Numbered from the stretch's first letter, positions 1 through 5,315 are shown. The stretch: 6,027 nt of DNA from Candidatus Peregrinibacteria bacterium (GCA_030618315.1 JAUXDO010000073.1:1-6027); one strand, 5' to 3'. Translations and numbers: made by a program. Notes: generated by a model from the sequence alone, not told the origin.

Positions 1-127
1 AGGCAAAGGCAAGGGAGAAGATGCTTCGCAAGGTAAAGGCGAAGGCAAAGGCAAGGGAGAAGATGCTTCGCAAGGCGAAGGAGAAGATGCTTCGCAAGGC
101 AAAGGCGAAGGCAAAGGCAAGGGAGGA
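1..127 (+). repeat. In-frame low-complexity tandem repeat within the VWA gene
   Basis: The block GAAGATGCTTCGCAAGG occurs at 17-33, 59-75 and 83-99, with spacings of 42 and 24 nt. Purine-rich GGCAAAGGC / GGCGAAGGC runs lie between the copies. All spacings are multiples of three. The encoded peptide repeats Gly-Lys-Gly-Glu-Gly-Lys-Gly-Lys-Gly followed by Glu-Asp-Ala-Ser-Gln. The copies are almost identical at DNA level, which suggests recent expansion by slippage or recombination. The peptide is probably a disordered hydrophilic linker before the VWA part. The array extends beyond base 1, so the copy number is unknown. Confidence 0.9.
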
Positions 128-1207
128 ATGAAGTCAGCGAAATTAAGTGCAATGTCTGAGGCTTTAAAGCAAAAGATCAAAGAATATATTGATTCACTAT
201 CCGATGAAGAGAAAAAAGAAATATTTGAAAAAGCAGTTGAAACACTAAAATTAATTGAGAAAAAAATTACTGATGAACTCGGTGGAAAATTAGCTGAAAC
301 TCCGGACAATCCGATGAATGAGAAAAAAACTTATGAGGAGGGTGATGTTGATGAAAGTGAAGATGGTCCAAAAGGGGAAAATTCTAATGAAAAAAAATAT
401 ACTAAGGAATTGCAGACTTTGAAGGGTTTAATAGAAAATGAATTAAATAATGATAGTAATGAGTACGAAAGAACAAGAAGGGAGGTTTTGCCAATAATAG
501 ATAAGCTTGAAAGTGAACTAAGAGAAATTTTTGTAGCTCGCAGTTTAAATAAATGGAAGGGGGGATTTAAGAGAGGTAAAAGAATCAAAATAAAGAAAAG
601 AATTCAGGAAATTGCTAAGGGTGTTCATGCGATGGATAGTAAGTCATGGCAAAAAAGGGAACTGCCGAAAGAAAGGGATTATGCGATTACTTTACTTGTT
701 GATCTTTCAAGTTCGATGAATGGGGAAAATATTGAGGAGGCATTTAAAGCGGTTGTAGTTCTAGCTGAAGTTTTAAATCGACTTTCAATAAAAACCGAAA
801 TCATTGGTTTTCATAATTATACAATCGATTATCAAAATTACGGAGAGAGTATGTCAGAGGAATTAAGAGATAGAATTTCACAAATGACTTTGGATGTACG
901 TGGTACTACGGCTGCTTCTCCCTCGCTTGAGCTTGCGTCTGAAAGATTGGAACAACAAAAGGTTGATGAGAAATTTATTATTATGATGACTGATGGTGGT
1001 CCGAATAATCCATATCAGTTTCAGCTTACAATTGATGAAATCGGGAAAAATACTAATCAAAAACTAATAGGTCTTGGGCTTGGTCCATGTACTAATTATG
1101 TCGATGAATTTTTCCCTAATAGTTTATCCAATATTGATATTCATGAGATGTCGGAAAAATTAGCCGAACTTATTCACGATGTTATTGAAAATTCTCATAC
1201 ATACTAA
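2..1207 (+). CDS. CobT-like VWA-domain protein, 5' end outside the window
   Basis: The reading frame is open from base 2 to TAA at 1205-1207, so the gene enters from the left. The ATG at 128 is probably internal, because the repeat before it is coded in the same frame. The first 42 visible residues are a Gly/Lys/Glu repeat. Counting from Met128, residues 1-120 are charged and probably helical, then a basic segment (about 145-165, GKRIKIKKR) leads into a VWA domain. The metal site (MIDAS) looks complete: D192-x-S194-x-S196 (DLSSS), T260/T261 and D289 (TDGG). The approach KRELPKERDYAITLLVDLSSSM resembles the C-terminal VWA of CobT and of proteins paired with MoxR ATPases. Such proteins are thought to act as adaptors or insertion partners for an AAA+ motor, and a motor is encoded two genes downstream. 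The substrate is unknown. Confidence is high for the VWA family and low for any specific role. Confidence 0.9.
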   Translation, partial: GKGKGEDASQGKGEGKGKGEDASQGEGEDASQGKGEGKGKGGMKSAKLSAMSEALKQKIKEYIDSLSDEEKKEIFEKAVETLKLIEKKITDELGGKLAETPDNPMNEKKTYEEGDVDESEDGPKGENSNEKKYTKELQTLKGLIENELNNDSNEYERTRREVLPIIDKLESELREIFVARSLNKWKGGFKRGKRIKIKKRIQEIAKGVHAMDSKSWQKRELPKERDYAITLLVDLSSSMNGENIEEAFKAVVVLAEVLNRLSIKTEIIGFHNYTIDYQNYGESMSEELRDRISQMTLDVRGTTAASPSLELASERLEQQKVDEKFIIMMTDGGPNNPYQFQLTIDEIGKNTNQKLIGLGLGPCTNYVDEFFPNSLSNIDIHEMSEKLAELIHDVIENSHTY

Positions 1208-1219
1208 ATTTTATCCTAA

Positions 1220-1240
1220 GTCTTATGTCTTAAGTCTTAA
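1220..1240 (+). repeat. Three tandem 7-bp repeats (GTCTTAW)
   Basis: GTCTTAT, GTCTTAA and GTCTTAA follow each other without a gap in the 67-nt spacer between the VWA gene and the small gene downstream. They could be a protein-binding site or simple slippage. Nothing else in the spacer looks like an SD or a clear promoter. Confidence 0.6.
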
Positions 1241-1274
1241 GCTTATGATTTACTCCTTAATCTTTAAATCTTAC

Positions 1275-1694
1275 ATGAATCAAAATCAAATCAAATTATT
1301 TAATCAGTTCTTAAGCTTTTCTACTTCTCAAAAGGAAGTGTCATTGGTTGTTGCAAAAGACGGAGAAGAATCGGAGCTGTTTCTTGATCTTTTATTATCA
1401 GAAAACTTTGTAGAATCAAGAAATATGTTTGAACTTACTGAAAGCGTTCTTATCCCAGCAAAGACTGTGATGGTATTAGATAGCCTGCCAGATAACAATT
1501 TGTGGAGCTTTCTGTGTCAGTATCCAACAGGTCAAATACAGGTATTCAATTCAGAGCAGATGAGGTCAGTAATAATTTCTCCTCAATATCGAGAGCTCTC
1601 CGTAGTTTTTCTTGTTACCAAAAAAAATCTTAAAAAATTTATTTCAGAAGGATTTAACCTTCTCGCCTTTGTTGGCTTAACTTACCAAAATTAA
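1275..1694 (+). CDS. Hypothetical 139-aa protein between VWA and AAA+ genes
   Basis: I do not recognise this protein. The ATG at 1275 is preferred. Earlier in-frame ATGs exist at 1245 and 1179, but 1179 lies inside the VWA gene and the residues before 1275 (around the 7-bp repeats) look like translated spacer. From Met1275 the protein begins MNQNQIKLFNQFLSF. It has no signal peptide and no membrane segment. Short hydrophobic stretches (SLVVAK, TVMVLDSL, SVVFLVTK) alternate with polar or helical ones, as in a small alpha/beta fold. There is no Walker A motif. No SD precedes the start. It lies 67 nt after the VWA gene and only 12 nt before the AAA+ gene, so it is very probably part of the same operon and may be an accessory subunit. 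That role is inference from position only. Confidence 0.75.
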   Translation: MNQNQIKLFNQFLSFSTSQKEVSLVVAKDGEESELFLDLLLSENFVESRNMFELTESVLIPAKTVMVLDSLPDNNLWSFLCQYPTGQIQVFNSEQMRSVIISPQYRELSVVFLVTKKNLKKFISEGFNLLAFVGLTYQN

Positions 1695-1706
1695 TACCAA
1701 AATATT

Positions 1707-3716
1707 ATGACTTTATCAAGAAAAACAAACTTAGCTGAAAATAATGGACAAACTGCTGACGACGCTTCTAAAACTTCTTCTGAAGATGAAAATCTAAAAG
1801 AAGCTTTGCTCAACCTTGTCCCAGGAGCTCTGAATGAAAGTCCAAAGCCGGTAAATGAAATGTCGGATAGAATTGAATATTTAGGTGTACCTCTTGAAAA
1901 AGCAGAGAATTCAGATAGTCCTTATGTTCCCAATAGAGAGCAGTATGAGGATTATATTAATGATGAGTATGCGCTTTCTCTTCAGAAAAAAATCGCAATT
2001 GCATTTTCGCAAGACGAACCAATACTAATTGAGGGTGGTACAAGTATAGGTAAAACCACAACGGTTAAAAAAATGTGTTCCGAACTTGGTTATGAAGTTC
2101 ATTATGTAAATTTAAATGGTGCAACGGATGTTGAGGATTTAATGGGTAGATACATACCTAATCCACATAAAAAGGATGCCTCTGATCCGGAATATTTGTT
2201 TGCTGATGGAAAGGTTACATCTGGCTTAAGAAAAGAAGAAGGTAAGAAAAAAGTCATTATATTAGATGAGTACAATTCAGCCGCTCCAAATATTGTAATT
2301 AGACTTCATGAAGTACTGGATGCTCTTGAGCGTGATGGTGATGTTGTACTTTCTGAGGATGCTTCTGAAGTAATTGGAACTAGAAAGAGCCAGACAAAAG
2401 TAATTGCTCTTACTAATCCGCCAGGTAAAGGATTTTTTGGAAGAGAGCCACTTGATCCTGCTCAGATTCGACGTTGGATTTATAAAAAAGAACCAACTGA
2501 GTTACCTCAAAAAACTTTTGATCATTCTTCAGACGTACTCTTCGGTTTAACAGATGCTTCGGTATCTGTAGCAGATGATTCATATACTTCTTACCCCGAG
2601 CAGAGTCTTTCACCTGAACAGCTTTCAGATATTCCCGGAATAAAAGGCATACTCCAGAAATACAAGGAGTTTCACAGGGCTGCAAAAAATATGGTAAAGA
2701 ATCGAAGTATTGCAGCAGATCAACCACAGGTATTTACATACGATGACAGAATGGAACCGCGTAGAGTTCGAGATTTTATTTTAAAATTTTATAATGGTGA
2801 CATTACTGAAACATTCCAGTATGCACTTAAATATTATTATGTAGATAAATTGGAAAGCGATATTGATCGCCAAAAACTTCTTGAGCTAATTAGGCATGTA
2901 ACAGCTCCACGTAAGCGAAATTCTAAAAGGAGGGATATTAATAGTGCGTCCGAAAATAGCCCTATTCAGGATCAAATGAGGGTGGCGGAAAAAGTTTTGA
3001 GAAATGATTTTATTGGTCCTCAAGCGATAAAGAATGCTTTTGATATTGATGTACCAGAGCATAAGATTCCAAATATTCCGTTTTCCAGAAATGAACTTAA
3101 AAAAGCGAAGAAGCTCGGTCAGTTTCTAGTACTTAGAACAGATCAAGATAATCATGGAATTAATCTGACTATTGAATACATGGAGAATTTGATGAAAGAT
3201 AAAGATTCTAGTTTAATTTCTAATAAAACAAGATGGTTTGAGAGTGAGGATTTTTATATGAAAGAAACACCAAAACTTGAATGGGCACTGGTTAGTAAAA
3301 AAGTTTTGCCTGGAACTGAATCTCAAGATTATCTTGCCCAAACCAAAGCTCTTGTTAATTTTGTAAGAAACAAAGTATTTGAAAACAAGCCACTTCCTGA
3401 TTCGTACGAAGAGGCAGTTAAAAAATTGGAACCAGGTATGACAATTACATCCGATACAATGGCTTATATGAAAATTCAAGAGTTAACAAGACAGCTTCCA
3501 GTTGAAGTTTTGTATGATTTGATTGTATATAAGGCTAATTCTTCTGATGGTCTCAGTTTTATTAATAAAAAGTGGATATGGACAAGGGGTGTTTCAGATA
3601 ATAGAAACCCGGTAGTCATAGGACCTAATAGTATAAATGGAATAAATATCAGCAACAACCGTCGTATCGATCAATCTCACGGTGCTCTTGGGGCACTCTT
3701 TAGTCGAACTGTTTAA
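1707..3716 (+). CDS. MoxR/AAA_5-type AAA+ ATPase with long C-terminal extension
   Basis: This 669-aa protein is a probable ATP-driven remodelling motor. Residues 1-85 are acidic and probably disordered. The AAA+ core spans roughly 88-270: Walker A GGTSIGKT (110-117, with Lys116), Walker B VIILDEY (Asp187-Glu188), sensor-1-like Asn237 in ALTNPP, and a QIRRW arginine pair at 255-256 that could supply the arginine finger. The NPPG...L-x-PAQ-x-RR pattern and the VWA partner point to the MoxR/CbbQ/NorQ/GvpN-like group (Pfam AAA_5). MoxR proteins are usually about 300-350 aa, so the roughly 400 residues after the core are an unusual extension that I cannot assign to a domain. It starts 12 nt after the upstream gene, has no SD and ends in TAA. 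No terminator follows before the structured RNA array. No in-frame TGA occurs in 669 codons, so there is no sign of a recoded TGA. Confidence 0.88.
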   Translation: MTLSRKTNLAENNGQTADDASKTSSEDENLKEALLNLVPGALNESPKPVNEMSDRIEYLGVPLEKAENSDSPYVPNREQYEDYINDEYALSLQKKIAIAFSQDEPILIEGGTSIGKTTTVKKMCSELGYEVHYVNLNGATDVEDLMGRYIPNPHKKDASDPEYLFADGKVTSGLRKEEGKKKVIILDEYNSAAPNIVIRLHEVLDALERDGDVVLSEDASEVIGTRKSQTKVIALTNPPGKGFFGREPLDPAQIRRWIYKKEPTELPQKTFDHSSDVLFGLTDASVSVADDSYTSYPEQSLSPEQLSDIPGIKGILQKYKEFHRAAKNMVKNRSIAADQPQVFTYDDRMEPRRVRDFILKFYNGDITETFQYALKYYYVDKLESDIDRQKLLELIRHVTAPRKRNSKRRDINSASENSPIQDQMRVAEKVLRNDFIGPQAIKNAFDIDVPEHKIPNIPFSRNELKKAKKLGQFLVLRTDQDNHGINLTIEYMENLMKDKDSSLISNKTRWFESEDFYMKETPKLEWALVSKKVLPGTESQDYLAQTKALVNFVRNKVFENKPLPDSYEEAVKKLEPGMTITSDTMAYMKIQELTRQLPVEVLYDLIVYKANSSDGLSFINKKWIWTRGVSDNRNPVVIGPNSINGINISNNRRIDQSHGALGALFSRTV

Positions 3717-3739
3717 CTTATTTAATTTGTTCTTATACA
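3712..3739 (+). promoter_or_regulatory. Weak candidate promoter for the RNA array
   Basis: TTTAAC (3712-3717) and TATACA (3734-3739) are separated by 16 nt just before unit A and would start a transcript near 3746. The -35 match is poor and overlaps the stop codon of the AAA+ gene. Read-through from the upstream operon is an equally good explanation. Confidence 0.25.
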
Positions 3740-3773
3740 TCAAAGGCAAGAAACGAAAGGTCAATAACACAAA

Positions 3774-3779
3774 AGGAGG
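3774..3779 (+). promoter_or_regulatory. Strong Shine-Dalgarno, mini-ORF A
   Basis: AGGAGG within AAAAGGAGGA lies 6 nt before the ATG at 3786. It is a near-consensus ribosome binding site, whereas the two complete protein genes upstream have none. Confidence 0.8.
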
Positions 3780-3785
3780 AAGAAG

Positions 3786-3818
3786 ATGATTGTGTTAAGA
3801 GAACGATTAAGTATTTGA
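3786..3818 (+). CDS. Mini-ORF A, 10-codon peptide MIVLRERLSI
   Basis: ATG with a strong SD, ten codons and TGA. It is the 5' element of RNA unit A and has positional counterparts in units B and C. The stop ends 5 nt before helix P1, so a terminating ribosome would cover the 5' strand of P1. The peptide is not conserved in sequence between units, which argues for translation itself or a variable product rather than a fixed peptide. It could be a leader peptide, a ribosome-capture site or a tiny bioactive peptide. Reading through the TGA would join the 78-codon frame further down, but units B and C stop at TAG and TAA, so recoding is not supported. Confidence 0.55.
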   Translation: MIVLRERLSI

Positions 3819-4073
3819 TCCTTTTGATTCTCGTCAATACGCGATGGAGCTCAGGATTTCGGTCCTGTGGCAAAATCTGAGATGAGTGTCAGACAGCTCT
3901 GCCATCAAGAAAGTTTGCGTTTCGATGGCAGGGTGGGGAGTTACGCACCCCAAAGCTTTGAGTGGCATGAAAAGAAAATGCCTTTAGCCAGCCATTGGGC
4001 TGGCGAAGGGCAGAAGCCACTCAGAGTTTCACCCTTCCGAGTGACCCCGCTGAGCGGGGAAACTTGGAAGGGT

Positions 4074-4156
4074 ATAATTTTAAAATATTTTTACATATGC
4101 TAATCAAAATCACTGGTTGATATGTGTGGGCATATTTTATTCACATTAACCAATGT
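4074..4156 (+). other. AT-rich linker between RNA units A and B
   Basis: After P4 comes ATAATTTTAAAA, then ACATATGCTAAT, then alternative hairpins: ACATAT (4093-4098) with ATATGT (4120-4125), or GGTT..ATGTG (4115-4126) with CACAT..AACC (4142-4151). The sequence ACATATGCTAAT recurs in the linker after unit B and in altered form after unit C, so it belongs to the repeat. The TATAAT directly after P4 has no matching -35 and is not called a promoter. Confidence 0.55.
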
Positions 4157-4176
4157 CAGCTATTGCTGAAGAAAAA

Positions 4177-4182
4177 AGGAGG
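4177..4182 (+). promoter_or_regulatory. Strong Shine-Dalgarno, mini-ORF B
   Basis: AGGAGG within AAAAAAGGAGGA lies 5 nt before the ATG at 4188, and the unit's leading hairpin ends 8 nt upstream of it. Confidence 0.8.
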
Positions 4183-4187
4183 ACAGT

Positions 4188-4217
4188 ATGCCTCAAAGAG
4201 CACGAAAAGGTGTTTAG
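4188..4217 (+). CDS. Mini-ORF B, 9-codon peptide MPQRARKGV
   Basis: ATG with a strong SD, nine codons and TAG. The stop ends 3 nt before helix P1 of unit B. The peptide is basic (Arg, Arg, Lys). Like C and the remnant in D it begins Met-Pro, but otherwise the peptides do not align. Its size is similar to heptapeptide precursors such as MccA, a comparison of length only. Translation is not proven. The evidence is the SD, its spacing, and the same position in three units. Confidence 0.55.
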   Translation: MPQRARKGV

Positions 4218-4487
4218 AAACGCTCTCAAACTATGGTGATTTCGAGGTAAATGCTTCGGATAAGCTTAGTGAGAGGGCGCAGGTTCTGCGATTTGCCAGG
4301 CGTGAAGTATGAATTTTGCGCTGAGGTCGACATTGCATTATCGCAGGACTTAATCTTTGGGAAAGTTATGCATTCCCAAAACTCTGAATGACATGTTCTT
4401 GAGTTGCCCTTGGCCGTTTGGTCGGGGTACGAGGTTACTCAGAGTCTCACCCTTCCGCCAGTCCCAAAATAGGGGAAGCGGAAGGGT

Positions 4488-4581
4488 ATAATTTAAAAAT
4501 TTTTTCACATATGCTAATTTGCATAAATTCAAAATTCAAGATTTAAATTAATATATGTGGCAATATTTTGCCAGTAACAGC
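4488..4581 (+). other. AT-rich linker between RNA units B and C
   Basis: P4 of unit B is followed by ATAATTTAAAA and then CACATATGCTAAT, as after unit A. CACATAT (4506-4512) can pair with ATATGTG (4553-4559). A small GGCAA/TTGCC hairpin follows at about 4559-4572. Confidence 0.55.
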
Positions 4582-4604
4582 ATAGTCTTCATGACTATCA
4601 GTAG

Positions 4605-4611
4605 AAAGGAG
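4605..4611 (+). promoter_or_regulatory. Shine-Dalgarno, mini-ORF C
   Basis: AAAGGAG lies 7 nt before the ATG at 4619 and 6 nt after the leading hairpin of unit C. Confidence 0.7.
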
Positions 4612-4618
4612 TAGTGCT

Positions 4619-4645
4619 ATGCCCGTTATATCAAGACCTACTTAA
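4619..4645 (+). CDS. Mini-ORF C, 8-codon peptide MPVISRPT
   Basis: ATG with an SD, eight codons and TAA. It occupies the same place in unit C as the mini-ORFs of A and B. The stop codon lies in the loop of a small CCTAC/GTAGG hairpin and 8 nt before P1, so a terminating ribosome would disturb both. The peptide shares only Met-Pro and an Arg with the other units. Possible roles are as for mini-ORF A. Confidence 0.5.
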   Translation: MPVISRPT

Positions 4646-4895
4646 GGTAGGTTACTCTCTTGTTAGTGCTATGGTCATCACATGGCTATTACGCTTAAAG
4701 AGGGGTGTCTGAATATCACCTGGACGGAAACAAACGTCCTATACTGCGTTTGGTGATATAAGGGCAGTAATTGGGGAGTAACGCACCCAAAAGCTCTAAT
4801 TAGCGTAGAAGCTGTAGCCTGTCGACAGGTTGCAGTGGAGCAAAAGGGGCTATCACTCTTCCGCATGAACCCAGAATGGGGGATTGCGGAAGGGT

Positions 4896-4945
4896 ATATT
4901 TTAAATCACCTTCACATTTGTTAATTAGTAGTTAATTAATAAATG
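4896..4945 (+). other. AT-rich linker between RNA units C and D
   Basis: It follows the pattern of the other linkers: TATATTTTAAAT, then CACATTTGTTAAT in place of CACATATGCTAAT. CATTT (4915-4919) can pair with AAATG (4941-4945), and an inverted TTAATTA repeat lies between them. Confidence 0.45.
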
Positions 4946-5216
4946 CGAGTGTGATTATCACTCGACGAGTCCATACTAATGCCTCCTAAAGTTGGCACAG
5001 ATGGACAGGGTCGTTTTCTCTTATGTTCTGACCAACTCAACTTAGGTTGATTTGGTCCATAGGCTGGGTAGATAGTGAAAGCTATTTATCTAGCAAGAGA
5101 AAACGGGTATCAAACAACCGTTGCGTGTTTGATGCTGGGGAGTAGCGCACCCTACCTGATAAGATGACCAATGGTAGAATGTACCCCGACACCCCGCTTC
5201 GGCGGGGAGTCTGGTA
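4946..5216 (+). ncRNA. Structured RNA unit D, terminal copy lacking SD and mini-ORF stop
   Basis: Fourth copy, opening with a CGAGTG/CACTCG hairpin (4946-4964). P1 is a perfect 11-bp CGTTTTCTCTT/AAGAGAAAACG pairing (5012-5022 with 5095-5105). ATGGAC (5001-5006) with GTCCAT (5055-5060) crosses it, giving a possible pseudoknot. P2 pairs 5107-5115 with 5127-5135 (9 bp), with TGCGT at 5122-5126. P2b has a weak stem (GGG/CCC) but keeps the loop motif AGTAGCGCA, and GCGCA still pairs with TGCGT by one G-T. P3 pairs CTACC (5152-5156) with GGTAG (5173-5177). P4 pairs TACC..GAC with GTC.GGTA (5182-5216) around a UUCG-capped CCCCGC/GCGGGG hairpin. An ATG at 4979 lies 33 nt before P1, exactly as in unit B, but has no SD and no stop until 5050, inside the structure. 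Confidence 0.8.
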
Positions 5217-5241
5217 TGATTTTATCCTAAGGTCTCTTGTG

Positions 5242-5276
5242 GGCGGTTCGATGGATATTCGAACCGCCTTTTTTTT
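5242..5276 (+). terminator. Intrinsic terminator of the RNA array
   Basis: Perfect 10-bp stem GGCGGTTCGA (5242-5251) / TCGAACCGCC (5259-5268) with a 7-nt loop, followed by eight T. It fixes the array's direction as + and ends a transcript that could include all four units. The GGTTCGA resembles a tRNA T-arm, but no tRNA can be built here. Confidence 0.93.
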
Positions 5277-5315
5277 ATTACAAGAATTCATTTTATGTAA
5301 ATCGTCAACCATTTT

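Larger units (their letters stand above)
3745..4073 (+). ncRNA. Structured RNA unit A of a four-copy tandem array
   Basis: First copy of the repeated architecture; no known family recognised. After an SD and mini-ORF (3774-3818) the helices are as follows. P1 pairs 3824-3835 with 3881-3892 (one T-T mismatch) and encloses a UUCG-capped hairpin at 3852-3867. P2 pairs 3897-3906 with 3924-3933 (10 bp), and its loop carries TGCGT at 3916-3920. P2b pairs TGGGG (3934-3938) with CCCCA (3948-3952) around the loop AGTTACGCA, whose ACGCA can pair with TGCGT. P3 pairs 3956-3966 with 4016-4026 (11 bp) and has an inner GCCAGCC/GGCTGGC hairpin. P4 pairs ACCCTTCC (4031-4038) with GGAAGGGT (4066-4073). The same series recurs in units B-D with different bases. 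A 78-codon open frame starting at 3867 lies inside these helices and is rejected as protein. Confidence 0.85.
4157..4487 (+). ncRNA. Structured RNA unit B of the tandem array
   Basis: Second copy. It opens with a hairpin CAGC-tatt-GCTG (4157-4168), then SD and mini-ORF. P1 pairs CGCTCTCA (4221-4228) with 4270-4279 (2-nt bulge). P2 pairs 4282-4292 with 4340-4350 (11 bp), and TGCAT sits at 4334-4338 just before the 3' strand. P2b is a perfect TTTGGGAA/TTCCCAAA stem (4356-4363, 4373-4380) with loop AGTTATGCA. P3 pairs ACTCTGA (4381-4387) with TCAGAGT (4439-4445). P4 pairs ACCCTTCCGC (4449-4458) with GCGGAAGGGT (4478-4487). The kissing pair changes from ACGCA/TGCGT in unit A to ATGCA/TGCAT here, a true compensatory change. 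P2b has a different stem around nearly the same loop. Confidence 0.87.
4582..4895 (+). ncRNA. Structured RNA unit C of the tandem array
   Basis: Third copy. It opens with a hairpin ATAGTC/GACTAT (4582-4598), then SD and mini-ORF. A CCTAC/GTAGG hairpin (4637-4651) has the mini-ORF stop codon in its loop. P1 pairs ACTCTCTT (4654-4661) with 4698-4706 (one bulge). P2 pairs ATATCACC (4713-4720) with GGTGATAT (4752-4759) and encloses a GGACG/CGTCC hairpin; TGCGT is at 4745-4749. P2b pairs TTGGG (4771-4775) with CCCAA (4786-4790) and has the loop motif AGTAACGCA. P3 is shorter: GCTCTA (4793-4798) with TGGAGC (4836-4841) around a CCTG-TCGA-CAGG hairpin. P4 pairs 4855-4865 with 4885-4895 (11 bp, one G-T). 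An antisense frame across 4678-4866 is only a shadow of these helices. Confidence 0.86.

Noticed and set aside
1179..1274. Earlier starts (1179 or 1245) for the 139-aa protein
   Set aside because: 1179 would overlap the VWA gene, and both would translate the 7-bp repeat or spacer region. The protein-like sequence begins at 1275.
4073..4080. TATAAT after P4 as an internal promoter
   Set aside because: No -35 box at a suitable distance; the upstream bases are the P4 stem. It is treated as part of the conserved AT-rich tail.
3867..4103. 78-codon frame on the + strand
   Set aside because: It lies wholly inside helices P1-P4 of RNA unit A, has no SD, and has no counterpart in units B-D, where the structure but not the frame is kept.
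3786..4103. Mini-ORF A continuing through TGA (recoded TGA, as in code 25) into the 78-codon frame
   Set aside because: The frames are in register, but the 669-aa and VWA genes use no in-frame TGA, and mini-ORFs B and C end in TAG and TAA, so the match is best explained by chance.
4124..4312. 62-codon + strand frame across the start of unit B
   Set aside because: It runs through the linker hairpins, the SD and the mini-ORF of unit B in another frame, with no SD of its own.
4979..5050. 23-codon frame at the start of unit D
   Set aside because: It lacks an SD and runs through the 5' strand of P1. It is kept only as a likely remnant of a mini-ORF.
3741..5240. Known RNA classes: tmRNA, group I or II intron, hammerhead, T-box, TPP, cobalamin or yybP-ykoY riboswitch
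   Set aside because: Fragments such as CTGAGATGA, GACGAGTCC and GGGGAGTAGC recall some of these, but the obligatory partner motifs (intron domain V, hammerhead GAAA core, T-box GGTGG, TPP second arm, tmRNA tRNA-like ends) were not found.
5242..5268. tRNA T-arm (GGTTCGA) in the array terminator
   Set aside because: No acceptor, D-arm or anticodon arm can be assembled around it, and a T tract follows the stem.
4350..5312. Antisense frames at 4350-4532, 4678-4866 and 5082-5312, and a + frame at 5164-5373
   Set aside because: All overlap covarying RNA helices or the terminator, and none has an SD or protein-like composition.
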